A DNA stretch of 26,885 nucleotides. Origin: DASSKA01 sp035690905. GTDB lineage: Bacteria > Actinomycetota > Actinomycetes > Propionibacteriales > Nocardioidaceae. Each line of letters starts with the position of its first letter. Positions within the stretch are counted from its first letter, which is position 1. Below are positions 1 to 7,597 of the stretch, piece by piece. The notes under the pieces were generated by a model. It searched no databases, was not told the DNA's origin, and saw only the letters and a list, made by a program, of their open reading frames with translations. Where the stretch lies: contig DASSKA010000051.1 in NCBI GenBank assembly GCA_035690905.1, forward strand, positions 1 through 26,885, given 5' to 3'. A program made the position numbers and the translations under genes.

Positions 1-501
1 GCCGGACTCCTGCACCATCACCGCCGCCGCGTTGCCGGGGACGTCGGGGTGCACGAGGTCGGCGGCGGCGCGCGCGGCGTCGATCCCGACCACGGCCGGC
101 AGCGGCTCGTAGTCGACGCGGACCCGGCCGACGACGTCCTCGGCGACGTACCGGTCGACGGCCACCACCATCACGACGGCCTCGCCGACGTAGTTGACCT
201 CGTCGCGCGCCAGGGCGTGCTGGGTCCGGCCGTGGGTCAGCGTGGGGTGCGGGATCAGCAGCGGCAGCGGCTCGCCCATCCGGCCGTCGAGGTCCTCGTA
301 GGTGTAGATCGCAACCAGCCCGTCCACCTCGAGCGCAGCGGTGATGTCGATGTCGACGATGCGCGCGTGCGCGTGCGGGCTGCGCACCAGCGCCGCCTCC
401 AAGGCGTCGTGCCCGAGGTCGTCGAGGTAGCGACCGTTGCCGCTGACCAGCCGCTGGTCCTCGGTGCGGGTGATCCGCTCTCCGACCATCCGGGTGGTCA
501 T
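1..501 (-). CDS. Molybdopterin-binding large subunit, xanthine/CO dehydrogenase family (N-terminal part)
   Basis: Only the first 167 codons are present; the gene continues past the left edge. The visible part matches the N-terminal a/b-hammerhead domain of the large subunit of xanthine dehydrogenase/CO dehydrogenase-type molybdenum hydroxylases: GNGRYLDDL near residue 18, RSPHAHARI near 36, NYVGEAVVMVVA near 98 and DYEPLPAV near 125. In the family this subunit binds the molybdopterin cytosine dinucleotide cofactor and carries the substrate site. The ATG overlaps the TGA of the small-subunit gene (ATGA), so the two are translationally coupled, giving the order medium-small-large as in coxMSL. 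The specificity region is outside the window, so xanthine as substrate is inferred from the PucR regulator, the nucleobase permease and the oxamate carbamoyltransferase genes nearby. Confidence 0.9.
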   Translation of the reverse strand, partial: MTTRMVGERITRTEDQRLVSGNGRYLDDLGHDALEAALVRSPHAHARIVDIDITAALEVDGLVAIYTYEDLDGRMGEPLPLLIPHPTLTHGRTQHALARDEVNYVGEAVVMVVAVDRYVAEDVVGRVRVDYEPLPAVVGIDAARAAADLVHPDVPGNAAAVMVQESG

Positions 502-1013
502 CGGCGTTCACCGCCCGGTGCCGCCTCGGCCGGCACGGTGGCCTCGGCGGCCTTCAGCACGGCGGCGACGATGTTCTGGTAGCCGGTGCACCGGCACAGG
601 TTGCCGGAGATCGCCTCCCGGGCCTCGGTCTCGGTCGGCGCCCGGTTCTCCCGCAGGTAGGCGGTCACCGTGGTGACGAACCCGGGGGTGCAGAAGCCGC
701 ACTGCAGCGCGTGGCAGTCCCGGAAGGCCGCCTGAACCGGGCCGAGCGAACCATCGGCGGCGCGGCAGCCCTCGACCGTGGTCACCTCGGCTCCCTCCAC
801 GCTCACCGCGAACAACAGGCAGGAGCGCATCGGCGCGCCGTCGACGAGGACGGTGCAGGCGCCGCACACCCCGTGCTCGCAACCCACGTGGGTGCCCGTC
901 AGGCCCAGGTCGTGGCGCAGCACGTCGGAGAGCAGCCTCCGTGCCGGCACCTCGACCTCGCGCCGGGTGCCGTTGACCACGAGGCTCAGGTGCATCGGTG
1001 TCTCGGTGGTCAT
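498..1013 (-). CDS. 2Fe-2S small subunit, xanthine/CO dehydrogenase family
   Basis: A 171-residue iron-sulfur subunit that passes electrons from the molybdenum centre to FAD. Both cluster sites are complete. The N-terminal plant-ferredoxin-like site has C45, C50, C53 and C65 (CEHGVCGAC then SC). The C-terminal helical site has C105 and C108 (CGFC) and C140 and C142 (CRC). The length is usual for CoxS/XdhC-type subunits. The ATG at 1013 overlaps the stop of the medium-subunit gene and the stop overlaps the start of the large-subunit gene, both as ATGA, so the three subunits are likely made in equal amounts. An in-frame open extension upstream lies inside the medium-subunit gene and is not used. 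Family assignment is firm; the substrate is not proven. Confidence 0.96.
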   Translation of the reverse strand: MTTETPMHLSLVVNGTRREVEVPARRLLSDVLRHDLGLTGTHVGCEHGVCGACTVLVDGAPMRSCLLFAVSVEGAEVTTVEGCRAADGSLGPVQAAFRDCHALQCGFCTPGFVTTVTAYLRENRAPTETEAREAISGNLCRCTGYQNIVAAVLKAAEATVPAEAAPGGERR

Positions 1014-1888
1014 CGTCGCCTCCCTCCGTCTCGTGCCCGCCCGACCGCCTGCTCCAGGGCCCGGCCCGTGACCACGCGGGCCAGCTCTCGCCGGTAGTCG
1101 GCGGTCGCGTGGATGTCGCCTTCCGGGTCGACGTGCTCGTCGACCAGCCCGTCCCGGACGGACGGGTCGAGGTCTCCCCCGCTGCCGCGCACCGCCGGGG
1201 TCATGTCGACCACCACCGCGGTGCCGCCCACGCCGACCAGGGCGACCCGGGCGGAGCTGATCGCGCCGTCGGGGCCGGTGACCGCAACGGCGGCCGCCCC
1301 GCACAGAGCGAAGTCTCCGTGCCGGCGGCTGACCTCGACGAACGAGGTACCGCTGCCCGGTGGCTGGCACGGGAAGCGGGCGGCGACCGCCAGGTCGCCG
1401 GGCCGGGCCGCCGTGCTCATCGGGCCGAGGAAGAAGTCGGTGGCGGCCACCTCGCGCACCCCGTCCGGGGAGCGCAGCTCCATCACACCCCCGAGCAGGA
1501 GCAGCACCGCCGGCAGCTCGGCGGACGGGTCGGCGTGCACGAGGCTGCCCACCACGGTGCCCCGGTTGCGGATGGTCGGGTGCGCGACGTTGACGAGGGC
1601 CTGACCCAGCAGCGGCACCGTGTCCCGGACCACGGCGTCACGCTCGACGCGAGCCTGGCGCGCGCCCGCGCCGATCCGCACCTGACCGTCGCTCACCTCC
1701 ACGGTGTCCAGCTCGGCCAGGCCGTTGATGTCGACGAGGTGGTCGGGGGCCGACAACCGCATCGACATCAACGGCACCAGGCTCTGCCCACCCGCGAGCA
1801 CCTTGCCGCTCGCGCCGAGCCCGGCGAGAGTGGACACCGCCTCACCGACGCTGGTCGGCCGGTGGTAGGTGAACGGGGAAGGCTTCAA
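1010..1888 (-). CDS. FAD-binding medium subunit, xanthine/CO dehydrogenase family
   Basis: A 292-residue flavoprotein subunit of the molybdenum hydroxylase, which takes electrons from the 2Fe-2S subunit. The FAD-binding domain shows AGGQSL at residues 32-37 and TVVGSLVHADP at 111-121, the two loops that hold the FAD in CoxM-like proteins; the second reads VVGS where many relatives have IGG. The C-terminal part matches the CO_deh_flav_C domain. The start is a TTG at 1888, chosen because GAGG lies 8 nt upstream and the protein then begins MKPSPFTYHRP, the normal N-terminus. It begins 18 nt after the permease gene, so the permease and the three subunits probably form one operon. Confidence 0.95.
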   Translation of the reverse strand: MKPSPFTYHRPTSVGEAVSTLAGLGASGKVLAGGQSLVPLMSMRLSAPDHLVDINGLAELDTVEVSDGQVRIGAGARQARVERDAVVRDTVPLLGQALVNVAHPTIRNRGTVVGSLVHADPSAELPAVLLLLGGVMELRSPDGVREVAATDFFLGPMSTAARPGDLAVAARFPCQPPGSGTSFVEVSRRHGDFALCGAAAVAVTGPDGAISSARVALVGVGGTAVVVDMTPAVRGSGGDLDPSVRDGLVDEHVDPEGDIHATADYRRELARVVTGRALEQAVGRARDGGRRR

Positions 1889-1906
1889 CAGGTGTTCCTC
1901 GAAGGG

Positions 1907-3409
1907 TCAGTGCCGGGGCTCGGCGGGCTCCGGCGGAGCCTCTTCCTTGCCGTCCTCGGTCTGCACACCCGGCCGTTCCACCACGATCAGGCTGACGTCC
2001 TCGTCGACCAACTCCCGCGGCGCCAGCGCCCGGGAGGCGTGGTAGGCGACCAGGACCACGATGGTGCCGAGTGCGATGCCGCCGAGGGTGAAGTTCTGGG
2101 AGAACACCAGCGACGTGCTGCCGATCGCGATGATGATCCCGGCGGCCACCGGAACCAGGTTCACCGGGTTGGCGAAATCGACCTGGTTCTCCTTCCAGAT
2201 CTTCGCGCCGAGCAGCCCGATCATGCCGTAGAGCACCACGGTGATGCCGCCGAGGACACCGCCGGGTGTCGCGGACACGAGCGCTCCGAACTTCGGGCAC
2301 AGACCGAACAGGACCGCGACGAGGGCGGCCACGTAGTACGCCGCCGTGGAGTAGACACGGGTGGCGGCCATCACGCCGATGTTCTCGGCGTACGTCGTGG
2401 TCGGCGAACCTCCGACCACGCTGGCGAGCACGGTGCCGACGCCGTCCGCGGCGATGGCCCGCCCCATCACCGGGTCCAGGTCACGCTTGGTCATCTCGGC
2501 CACCGCCTTGACGTGCCCGGTGTTCTCCGCGACCAGCGCGATCACTGCGGGCAGCATCAGCAGGATGAACGCCAGGCCGAAGCTGGGCAGGTGCCAGCCG
2601 ATCGTGCCGGTGGCGAAGTCGGTGTGCGGCGGGAAGCCGAACCAGTCCGCCTTGTCCACGTTCGTCCAGTTGACCCGGTCGTGCGGGAAGGCGGTGGCCA
2701 CGCAGTAGGTGCCCGCGCTCTGGCACGGCTTGCCGTCGGGCCCGATCAGGTTCTGGCCGGGCAGCACCGAGGTGATCGGGCCGAACCAGAGGTCGAACAG
2801 CCAGGACAGGACGTAGCCGAAGAGCAGGCCGAGGAAGACGGCGATCCGGCCGAAGAAGCCCCGCAGGCCGACTGCCATCAAGATCACCGCGGCCATCGTG
2901 AGCAGCGCGATCCACTGGTCCTGCGGCCAGTACACGGTGGCCACCACCGGTGCCAGGTTGAAGCCGATCAGCATGACCACCGCGCCGGTGACGACCGGGG
3001 GCAGCACCGCGTGCAGCGCCCTGGTGCCGGCCCGGTGGATCAGCAGGCCGACGATCGCGAGCACCACGCCGGCGACCAGCACCGCGCCGGTCACGTCCGC
3101 CTGGTTGCCGCCCTGGGCGTAGATCGCGGCCGCGCCACCGACGAACGAGGCGGAGGTGCCCAGGTAGCTCGGCACCTTGCCCTGCACGATGAGCAGGAAG
3201 CAGATGGTGGCGATGCCGCTCATCAGGATCGCCAGCTGGGGGTTCAGCCCCATGATGATCGGGAACACGAACGTGGCGCCGAACATCGCCACCACGTGCT
3301 GCGCCCCGAGGCCCACGGTCCGGCCCCACGAAAGCCGTTCGTCAGGGGCCACCGACTTGCCAAGCGGCGGGGTCTTCCCGCCGTACACGACCTTCCATCC
3401 GCTCGCCAT
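1907..3409 (-). CDS. NCS2-family nucleobase permease (uracil/xanthine type)
   Basis: A 500-residue polytopic membrane protein of the NCS2/NAT family, which imports uracil, xanthine or urate with protons. Many hydrophobic segments span residues 30-460. The signature near 339-351 reads TTYAENIGVMAATRV, with Glu342 in the place typical of UraA/RutG uracil carriers, and the second substrate loop at 293-301 (VAENTGHVK) has Glu295 and His299. By motif it leans to uracil; by context (molybdenum hydroxylase, PucR) it leans to purine. The ATG at 3409 is preceded by GGAGG 6 nt upstream; an in-frame GTG pair at 3457 lacks such a site. The Asp/Glu/Pro-rich C-terminal tail is cytoplasmic. It is the first gene after the regulator and probably heads the permease-hydroxylase operon. 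Confidence 0.93.
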   Translation of the reverse strand: MASGWKVVYGGKTPPLGKSVAPDERLSWGRTVGLGAQHVVAMFGATFVFPIIMGLNPQLAILMSGIATICFLLIVQGKVPSYLGTSASFVGGAAAIYAQGGNQADVTGAVLVAGVVLAIVGLLIHRAGTRALHAVLPPVVTGAVVMLIGFNLAPVVATVYWPQDQWIALLTMAAVILMAVGLRGFFGRIAVFLGLLFGYVLSWLFDLWFGPITSVLPGQNLIGPDGKPCQSAGTYCVATAFPHDRVNWTNVDKADWFGFPPHTDFATGTIGWHLPSFGLAFILLMLPAVIALVAENTGHVKAVAEMTKRDLDPVMGRAIAADGVGTVLASVVGGSPTTTYAENIGVMAATRVYSTAAYYVAALVAVLFGLCPKFGALVSATPGGVLGGITVVLYGMIGLLGAKIWKENQVDFANPVNLVPVAAGIIIAIGSTSLVFSQNFTLGGIALGTIVVLVAYHASRALAPRELVDEDVSLIVVERPGVQTEDGKEEAPPEPAEPRH

Positions 3410-3568
3410 GCTTCGCCTCCCGGCCCGGGCACCGGACTTCTCCGGCGCGTTCACCACGTCTCGATGTGACCAGCCTCACCCGAGAGCCACCGCTCACTGT
3501 GCACCAGCACGCGCCGCACGCAAAGACCGCACGCCGGACAGTTGCTGCTGAAAGATTCCCCGGCCAGA

Positions 3569-3583
3569 TGGCAACCTCTGCCA
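3569..3583. promoter_or_regulatory. Inverted repeat TGGCA-N5-TGCCA upstream of the permease operon
   Basis: A perfect 5+5 inverted repeat in the 190-bp gap between the regulator stop (3600) and the permease start (3409). It resembles the repeat at 5300-5313 in the other regulatory gap of this cluster (shared GTTGCCA on the minus strand). I infer a transcription-factor operator, possibly for the PucR protein. A weak terminator of the regulator gene is the alternative, but there is no T-run. The rest of this gap shows no convincing promoter by eye. Confidence 0.35.
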
Positions 3584-3599
3584 GTCCGGGACGGTAGTC

Positions 3600-5315
3600 T
3601 CACAGCGCGCGCATCGCCACGATCCGCAGCCCGAGCGCCAGGTCGAGCCGGAGGTTGGCGTCGGAGGTGAACGGTCCCACCACCCGCTCCAGCTTCGCGA
3701 TCCGGTAGCGCAGCGTGTTGTAGTGGAAGTGCAGCGTCCGCGCGGCCTCGGCGACGTTGAGGTTGGTGTCCAGCAGCACACGCAGAGTGCGGCGCATGGT
3801 GGCCGCCTCCGCGGTGTCGACAGCCAGCTCGCCCAGGGTCTGCTGGGCGAACGCCGCCAGCTCGCCGTCGTCCTCGATGAGGCTGAGCAGCCGGAACACG
3901 CCGAGGTCGTCGAAGTGCACCACCGCTCCGGCCCGCTGCTGCCGCTGCCCAACCGCGAGCGCCCGCCGCGCCTGCTCGTACGCCGCCGGCAGCGCCGCCA
4001 CAGTCCCTGCCGCCCGGCTGACCCCTGCCGTGAACGGGCGCCGTCCGCCTCCACCGTCCCCACGGACCGCCTGGGCCGTGCGGGCCACCACGGCCCGCGG
4101 GTCATCGTCGCCGACCGGCAGCAGAGCGACCACCTCGGCGGCGAAGCCGACCACCGGCGCCGCGGAGTCCTCGGCGCCGACCACCGTCGTCCAGGCGGCG
4201 GCGAACCGCTCGAGCTCCAGCGGCCCGCGGTAGCCACGCGACAAGGGCGGCGCGTCCCGGGTCTCCAGCGCGGCGACCACCACGACCGCGGGCCGCTCCA
4301 GGTCCCAGCCGAGGGTGACGGCGTGCGCTCGCACCTCGTGCTCGTCACCGGCACGCCCGGCCAGCACGTCGCGCAGGAAGTCGCCGCGGTACTTGCTCTC
4401 CACGGCGGTCACCGCCACCTGGGTGCTCAGGCAGATGGCGGCGACCGCTGCGGCACGCTCGAGCACCGCCAGGTCGACGTCGGTGAGCGCCCGGTCGGGG
4501 TGGAACAGGACCAGCCGGCCCTGGTCGATCCCCTGGCCGGTCACCGCGACGACGGCGTGCGACCCCGGCACCGCATCCAGCGCGTGCACCCCCGGACCGG
4601 AGACCTCGGTGCGGAACCGCCCGCTGTGGTGGAAGACGGAGCTGTCCCGCAGTGCGGCACGCAGGGCGCTGTCCCCGGCCTCAGCCCGCACCCGCCCGTC
4701 GGTGGTGGTCACCATGGCCACCCCGCCGAACAGCCGGCTGACTGCCGCCACCACGTCGGCGAGCCCGCCTCCGGACACCACCACGTCGACCAGGCCGCGG
4801 TGCATCTGCTCGCTGCGCTCCAGCAGCGGCACCCGCTCGTCGACCAGGCTGGTGAACACCTGGGTGAGCACCGCGTCGAAACCGAGGTCGTCGGGGACCA
4901 GCACCAGCGGCAGGCCGCGACGGTCGGCCTCGGCGAGCATCTGGGCGGGCAGCGCCTCCAGGTAACGGTGCAGCTTGACCACCAGTGCGGTCACGCCTCG
5001 GTCATCGAGGTCGGCCACCAACCCGGGCAGCCGGTCGGGAGCGGCCCGCAGCGGGTAGCCGGTGGTCAGCAGCAGGGCCCCCGGACGGGCCCACGCGGCG
5101 ATGTCGGGCACCTCCATGACGTTGGCGCTGCGCACCGTGCGATCGAGGCCGGACCGTCCGGCGAGCACGGTCGCGCCGGAGAACGCCGGCAGCGCGAGCA
5201 TCCGGGCCACGCTCAGCGGTGGAGCCTGGACGGCCTCGGGCCCGGCCACGTGCTCGCCGGCCACCCCTGGCAACACCGCCCCATGCTCGGGGCGATCATT
5301 GGCAACTTTGCCCAT
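3600..5315 (-). CDS. PucR-family transcriptional regulator
   Basis: A 571-residue regulator (from the ATG at 5315) with the PucR architecture. The N-terminal sensory PucR domain starts at about residue 35 (SVARMLALPAF, then NVMEVPDIAAWARPGALLLTTGY near 65-87). The middle is variable and GGDEF-like, and the C-terminal PucR_HTH domain ends in NVAEAARTLHFHYNTLRYRI followed by a second helix pair. Relatives control purine and ureide catabolism genes. It sits between the permease-hydroxylase operon and the divergent allHFG genes, as expected for their local regulator. The start is uncertain: 5315 lacks a good ribosome-binding site and leaves about 34 residues before the domain. GTG at 5249 would remove most of this and leave a 100-bp divergent promoter region, so it may be the true start. 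Confidence 0.92.
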   Translation of the reverse strand: MGKVANDRPEHGAVLPGVAGEHVAGPEAVQAPPLSVARMLALPAFSGATVLAGRSGLDRTVRSANVMEVPDIAAWARPGALLLTTGYPLRAAPDRLPGLVADLDDRGVTALVVKLHRYLEALPAQMLAEADRRGLPLVLVPDDLGFDAVLTQVFTSLVDERVPLLERSEQMHRGLVDVVVSGGGLADVVAAVSRLFGGVAMVTTTDGRVRAEAGDSALRAALRDSSVFHHSGRFRTEVSGPGVHALDAVPGSHAVVAVTGQGIDQGRLVLFHPDRALTDVDLAVLERAAAVAAICLSTQVAVTAVESKYRGDFLRDVLAGRAGDEHEVRAHAVTLGWDLERPAVVVVAALETRDAPPLSRGYRGPLELERFAAAWTTVVGAEDSAAPVVGFAAEVVALLPVGDDDPRAVVARTAQAVRGDGGGGRRPFTAGVSRAAGTVAALPAAYEQARRALAVGQRQQRAGAVVHFDDLGVFRLLSLIEDDGELAAFAQQTLGELAVDTAEAATMRRTLRVLLDTNLNVAEAARTLHFHYNTLRYRIAKLERVVGPFTSDANLRLDLALGLRIVAMRAL

Positions 5316-5372
5316 GCTCCGGCAGGGTACCGGACCCTTATCGTCGGAACCGTGCCATCGCGCGACTTTGCC
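5300..5372. promoter_or_regulatory. Divergent control region with inverted repeat and spaced repeat
   Basis: Between the regulator and allH the DNA holds GGCAA-CT-TTGCC (5301-5312), a perfect 5+5 inverted repeat that extends to TGGCA-N4-TGCC. It resembles the repeat at 3569-3583. The octamer ACTTTGCC occurs at 5305-5312 and again at 5365-5372, exactly 60 bp apart. A TTATCG at 5338-5343 sits about 9 nt before the GTG start of allH and could be a -10 box giving a near-leaderless message. Operator and promoter roles are inferred. The repeat lies inside the reading frame if the regulator starts at 5315, which favours the later start. Confidence 0.4.
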
Positions 5373-6101
5373 TGCGCTGCCTCGGTGCTCGCCGCCTCGG
5401 TGCTCGACGGGCCGGCCACAGCGCTGCGCGAGGCGGCCCGGACCCGGGTCAGCGTGCACTTCGAGACCGGTGACCCGCGCCAGCCGGTGCTCACGGTGTG
5501 CACCCCGGAGGCGGTCCGGCTTCCCGACGCGGTCGTGTCCGGGACGCTGCCGCCCTCCGAGATCCGCGCCGGCGGGGGCCGGCTCAGCGCGCCCGGCGGC
5601 ACCTGGCGGGTGGTGCGCTGGTGGCGACCGCCTGCCCCGCGCGGGCTGCCGGTCCCGTCGCGGACCGGAGGGCCCGCGCCGGTCCTGCCCGAGGGGTCGC
5701 TGCCTGACGGACGGCTCCCCGCTGCGACGTACGACGGGCTCGTCCCCGCCGACCTGCTCGGCGCCGGCGCGGGCCTGACCCCGGCGGGGGACGACATCCT
5801 GGCCGGGGCACTCGTCACCGCCCACGCGACCGCGGACCCGCGGCTGGGCGACTGGACGCGGGCCACCCGGGCTGCGCTGAGCAACCGCGCCACCACGGCC
5901 GTGTCCCGAGGCATGCTGCACCAGGCGCTGCGCGGCTACGCCACCCCTCAGCTGGCGGCGTGCCTGGCCGCGGTGTGCCGCGGCCCGGACCCGGCGCCCG
6001 CCGTCACCACGCTGCTCGGAGTCGGGCACAGCTCCGGCGCCGCGCTGTGGTTCGGTGTGGTGCACACCCTGACGACCCGGTCGATGAGGAGCGCGGCATG
6101 A
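5352..6101 (+). CDS. allH: DUF2877 protein, AllH/YlbF-like oxamate carbamoyltransferase subunit
   Basis: A 249-residue DUF2877 protein. The family signatures are both present: GAGAGLTPAGDDILAGAL at residues 137-154 and LLGVGHSSGAALWFG at 221-235, with an Arg/Thr/Ser helix (NRATTAVSRGML) between them. In E. coli the homologue YlbF was renamed AllH, part of the AllFGH oxamate carbamoyltransferase, which converts oxalurate and phosphate into oxamate and carbamoyl phosphate. The GTG at 5352 is chosen because it gives a normal N-terminus; only a weak GGAA lies upstream. An in-frame ATG at 5283 would run into the divergent regulator. The stop overlaps the start of the next gene (ATGA). Function is by homology and by the conserved three-gene set. 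Confidence 0.85.
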   Translation: MPSRDFACAASVLAASVLDGPATALREAARTRVSVHFETGDPRQPVLTVCTPEAVRLPDAVVSGTLPPSEIRAGGGRLSAPGGTWRVVRWWRPPAPRGLPVPSRTGGPAPVLPEGSLPDGRLPAATYDGLVPADLLGAGAGLTPAGDDILAGALVTAHATADPRLGDWTRATRAALSNRATTAVSRGMLHQALRGYATPQLAACLAAVCRGPDPAPAVTTLLGVGHSSGAALWFGVVHTLTTRSMRSAA

Positions 6102-7597
6102 CAGACACCAGCGGCACCGTACGACAGGTGCAGGTGCGCACAGGCAGCTACCTGGACTCGGTCTCCCTGATGCAGGTGAGCAGGCGGGTGGGGAGCCTGC
6201 CCGGGGTCACCGCGGCGTTGGTGGCGATGGCCACCGACCTCAACCTGGACCTGGCGCGGGAGATGGGCTTCGACGTGCCCCCGGTCTCCGTCAACGACAT
6301 GCTGCTCGCGGTGGACGCGAAGGACGAGGACGCCCTCGCTCACGCCTTTGCGGAGGCGGAGGCCGCCCTGACCGCCGGTCCACGCGCGGACGTCTCGCTC
6401 GCCGGCCTCCCGGCGCCCACGACGGTGCGGGCCGCGGCGCGAAGGTCCAAGGCCACGGTGGCGCTGATCTCCACCCCGGGCGAGCACGCCTTCTCCGACG
6501 CCGTCGACGCCATCGACGCCGGCCTGCACACCATGGTGTTCAGCGACAACGTGCCGCTGGAGCAGGAGGTGGCGCTCAAGGAGTACGCCGCCCGGGCCGG
6601 CGTGCTGGTGATGGGCCCCGACTGCGGGACCGCCGTGATCGGCGGGGTGGGGCTCGGCTTCGCCAACGTGGTCCGGCCGGGGCCGGTCGGCATCGTGGCC
6701 GCCTCCGGCACCGGAGCCCAGCACCTGATGACCCTGCTGGACGGCGCCGACGTCGGTGTCTCGCACTGCCTGGGGGTCGGCGGCCGCGACCTCGGCGCCG
6801 CGGTGGCCGGCCGGTCCACCCTCCGGGCGATGGACCTGCTCGCCGCCGACCCGGAGACCGAGCAGATCGTGGTGGTGTCCAAGCCGCCGGCCGCCGAGGT
6901 GGAGCGGTCGGTTCGCGCCCACGGCGCGTCGCTGGGCAAGCCGGTCCGGTTCGGCCTGCTCGGCCAGGCAGGCACCACCCTCACCGACACCGCCCGCGAG
7001 ACCGTGGAGGCACTCGGCCACACCTGGGCCGAGCCGGAGCAGCGCGTCGGCGCGGTCGCCGCGGCGCGCGCCGGCGGGACGCTGCTGGGCCTGTTCAGCG
7101 GCGGCACTCTCTGCGACGAGGCGATGGTCCTGGCCGCCGCCGAGCTCGGGCCGGTGCTGTCCAACATCCCGCTGCGTTCCGAGTGGGCGCTGGACGACCC
7201 GCTCCACTCACCCGGGAAGCCCTGCCCGACGATGGTCGACCTCGGCGACGACCGGCTCACCCGGGGTCGGCCGCACCCGATGATCGACCAGACCATCCGG
7301 CTGGAGCGGCTGCTGCGCGCGCTCGAGGAGCCGGGCACCGGCGTGCTGCTCCTGGACGTGGTGCTCGGCCTTGGTGCGGCAGCCGACCCCGCCGGCGAGC
7401 TGGCCGAGACGGTCCGGAAGGCGACCGCCGCGGGCATCCCGGTGCTGGTCAGCGTGGTCGGCACCCGCGACGACCCGCAGGGGCTGCGCCGCCAGATCGA
7501 CACCCTGCACGACGCGGGGGCGTGGGTGTTCTGCTCCAACGCGGCCGCGGCCAGACAGGCAGTGCGGCTGCTGCGCACCGAGGAGGCAGGCCGATGA
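6098..7597 (+). CDS. allF: FdrA/AllF-like subunit, acyl-CoA synthetase fold
   Basis: A 499-residue FdrA-family protein. FdrA is built like the succinyl-CoA synthetase alpha subunit. Here the CoA-binding-like part runs from about 115 to 235, with MGPDCGTA at 172-179 and GPVGIVAASGTG at 195-206. The ligase-like part runs from about 320 to 490, with FSGGTLCDEA at 333-342 and GRPHPMID at 390-397. In E. coli the homologue is AllF of the oxamate carbamoyltransferase. The ATG at 6098 has AGGAG about 7 nt upstream and overlaps the allH stop; its own stop overlaps the allG start. The unbroken coupling of all three genes supports one complex. Nothing suggests truncation. Confidence 0.9.
   Translation: MTDTSGTVRQVQVRTGSYLDSVSLMQVSRRVGSLPGVTAALVAMATDLNLDLAREMGFDVPPVSVNDMLLAVDAKDEDALAHAFAEAEAALTAGPRADVSLAGLPAPTTVRAAARRSKATVALISTPGEHAFSDAVDAIDAGLHTMVFSDNVPLEQEVALKEYAARAGVLVMGPDCGTAVIGGVGLGFANVVRPGPVGIVAASGTGAQHLMTLLDGADVGVSHCLGVGGRDLGAAVAGRSTLRAMDLLAADPETEQIVVVSKPPAAEVERSVRAHGASLGKPVRFGLLGQAGTTLTDTARETVEALGHTWAEPEQRVGAVAAARAGGTLLGLFSGGTLCDEAMVLAAAELGPVLSNIPLRSEWALDDPLHSPGKPCPTMVDLGDDRLTRGRPHPMIDQTIRLERLLRALEEPGTGVLLLDVVLGLGAAADPAGELAETVRKATAAGIPVLVSVVGTRDDPQGLRRQIDTLHDAGAWVFCSNAAAARQAVRLLRTEEAGR

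Noticed and set aside
998..3469. 823-codon plus-strand open frame across the hydroxylase and permease genes
   Set aside because: Low-complexity His/Arg/Asp/Gly-rich translation with no domain. It is antisense to clearly conserved genes, a normal artefact of high-GC codon bias. The same applies to the long frames at 6340-8961 (-), 12310-14766 (+), 18421-21123 (+) and 21053-23635 (+), and to the 49-582 (+) frame.
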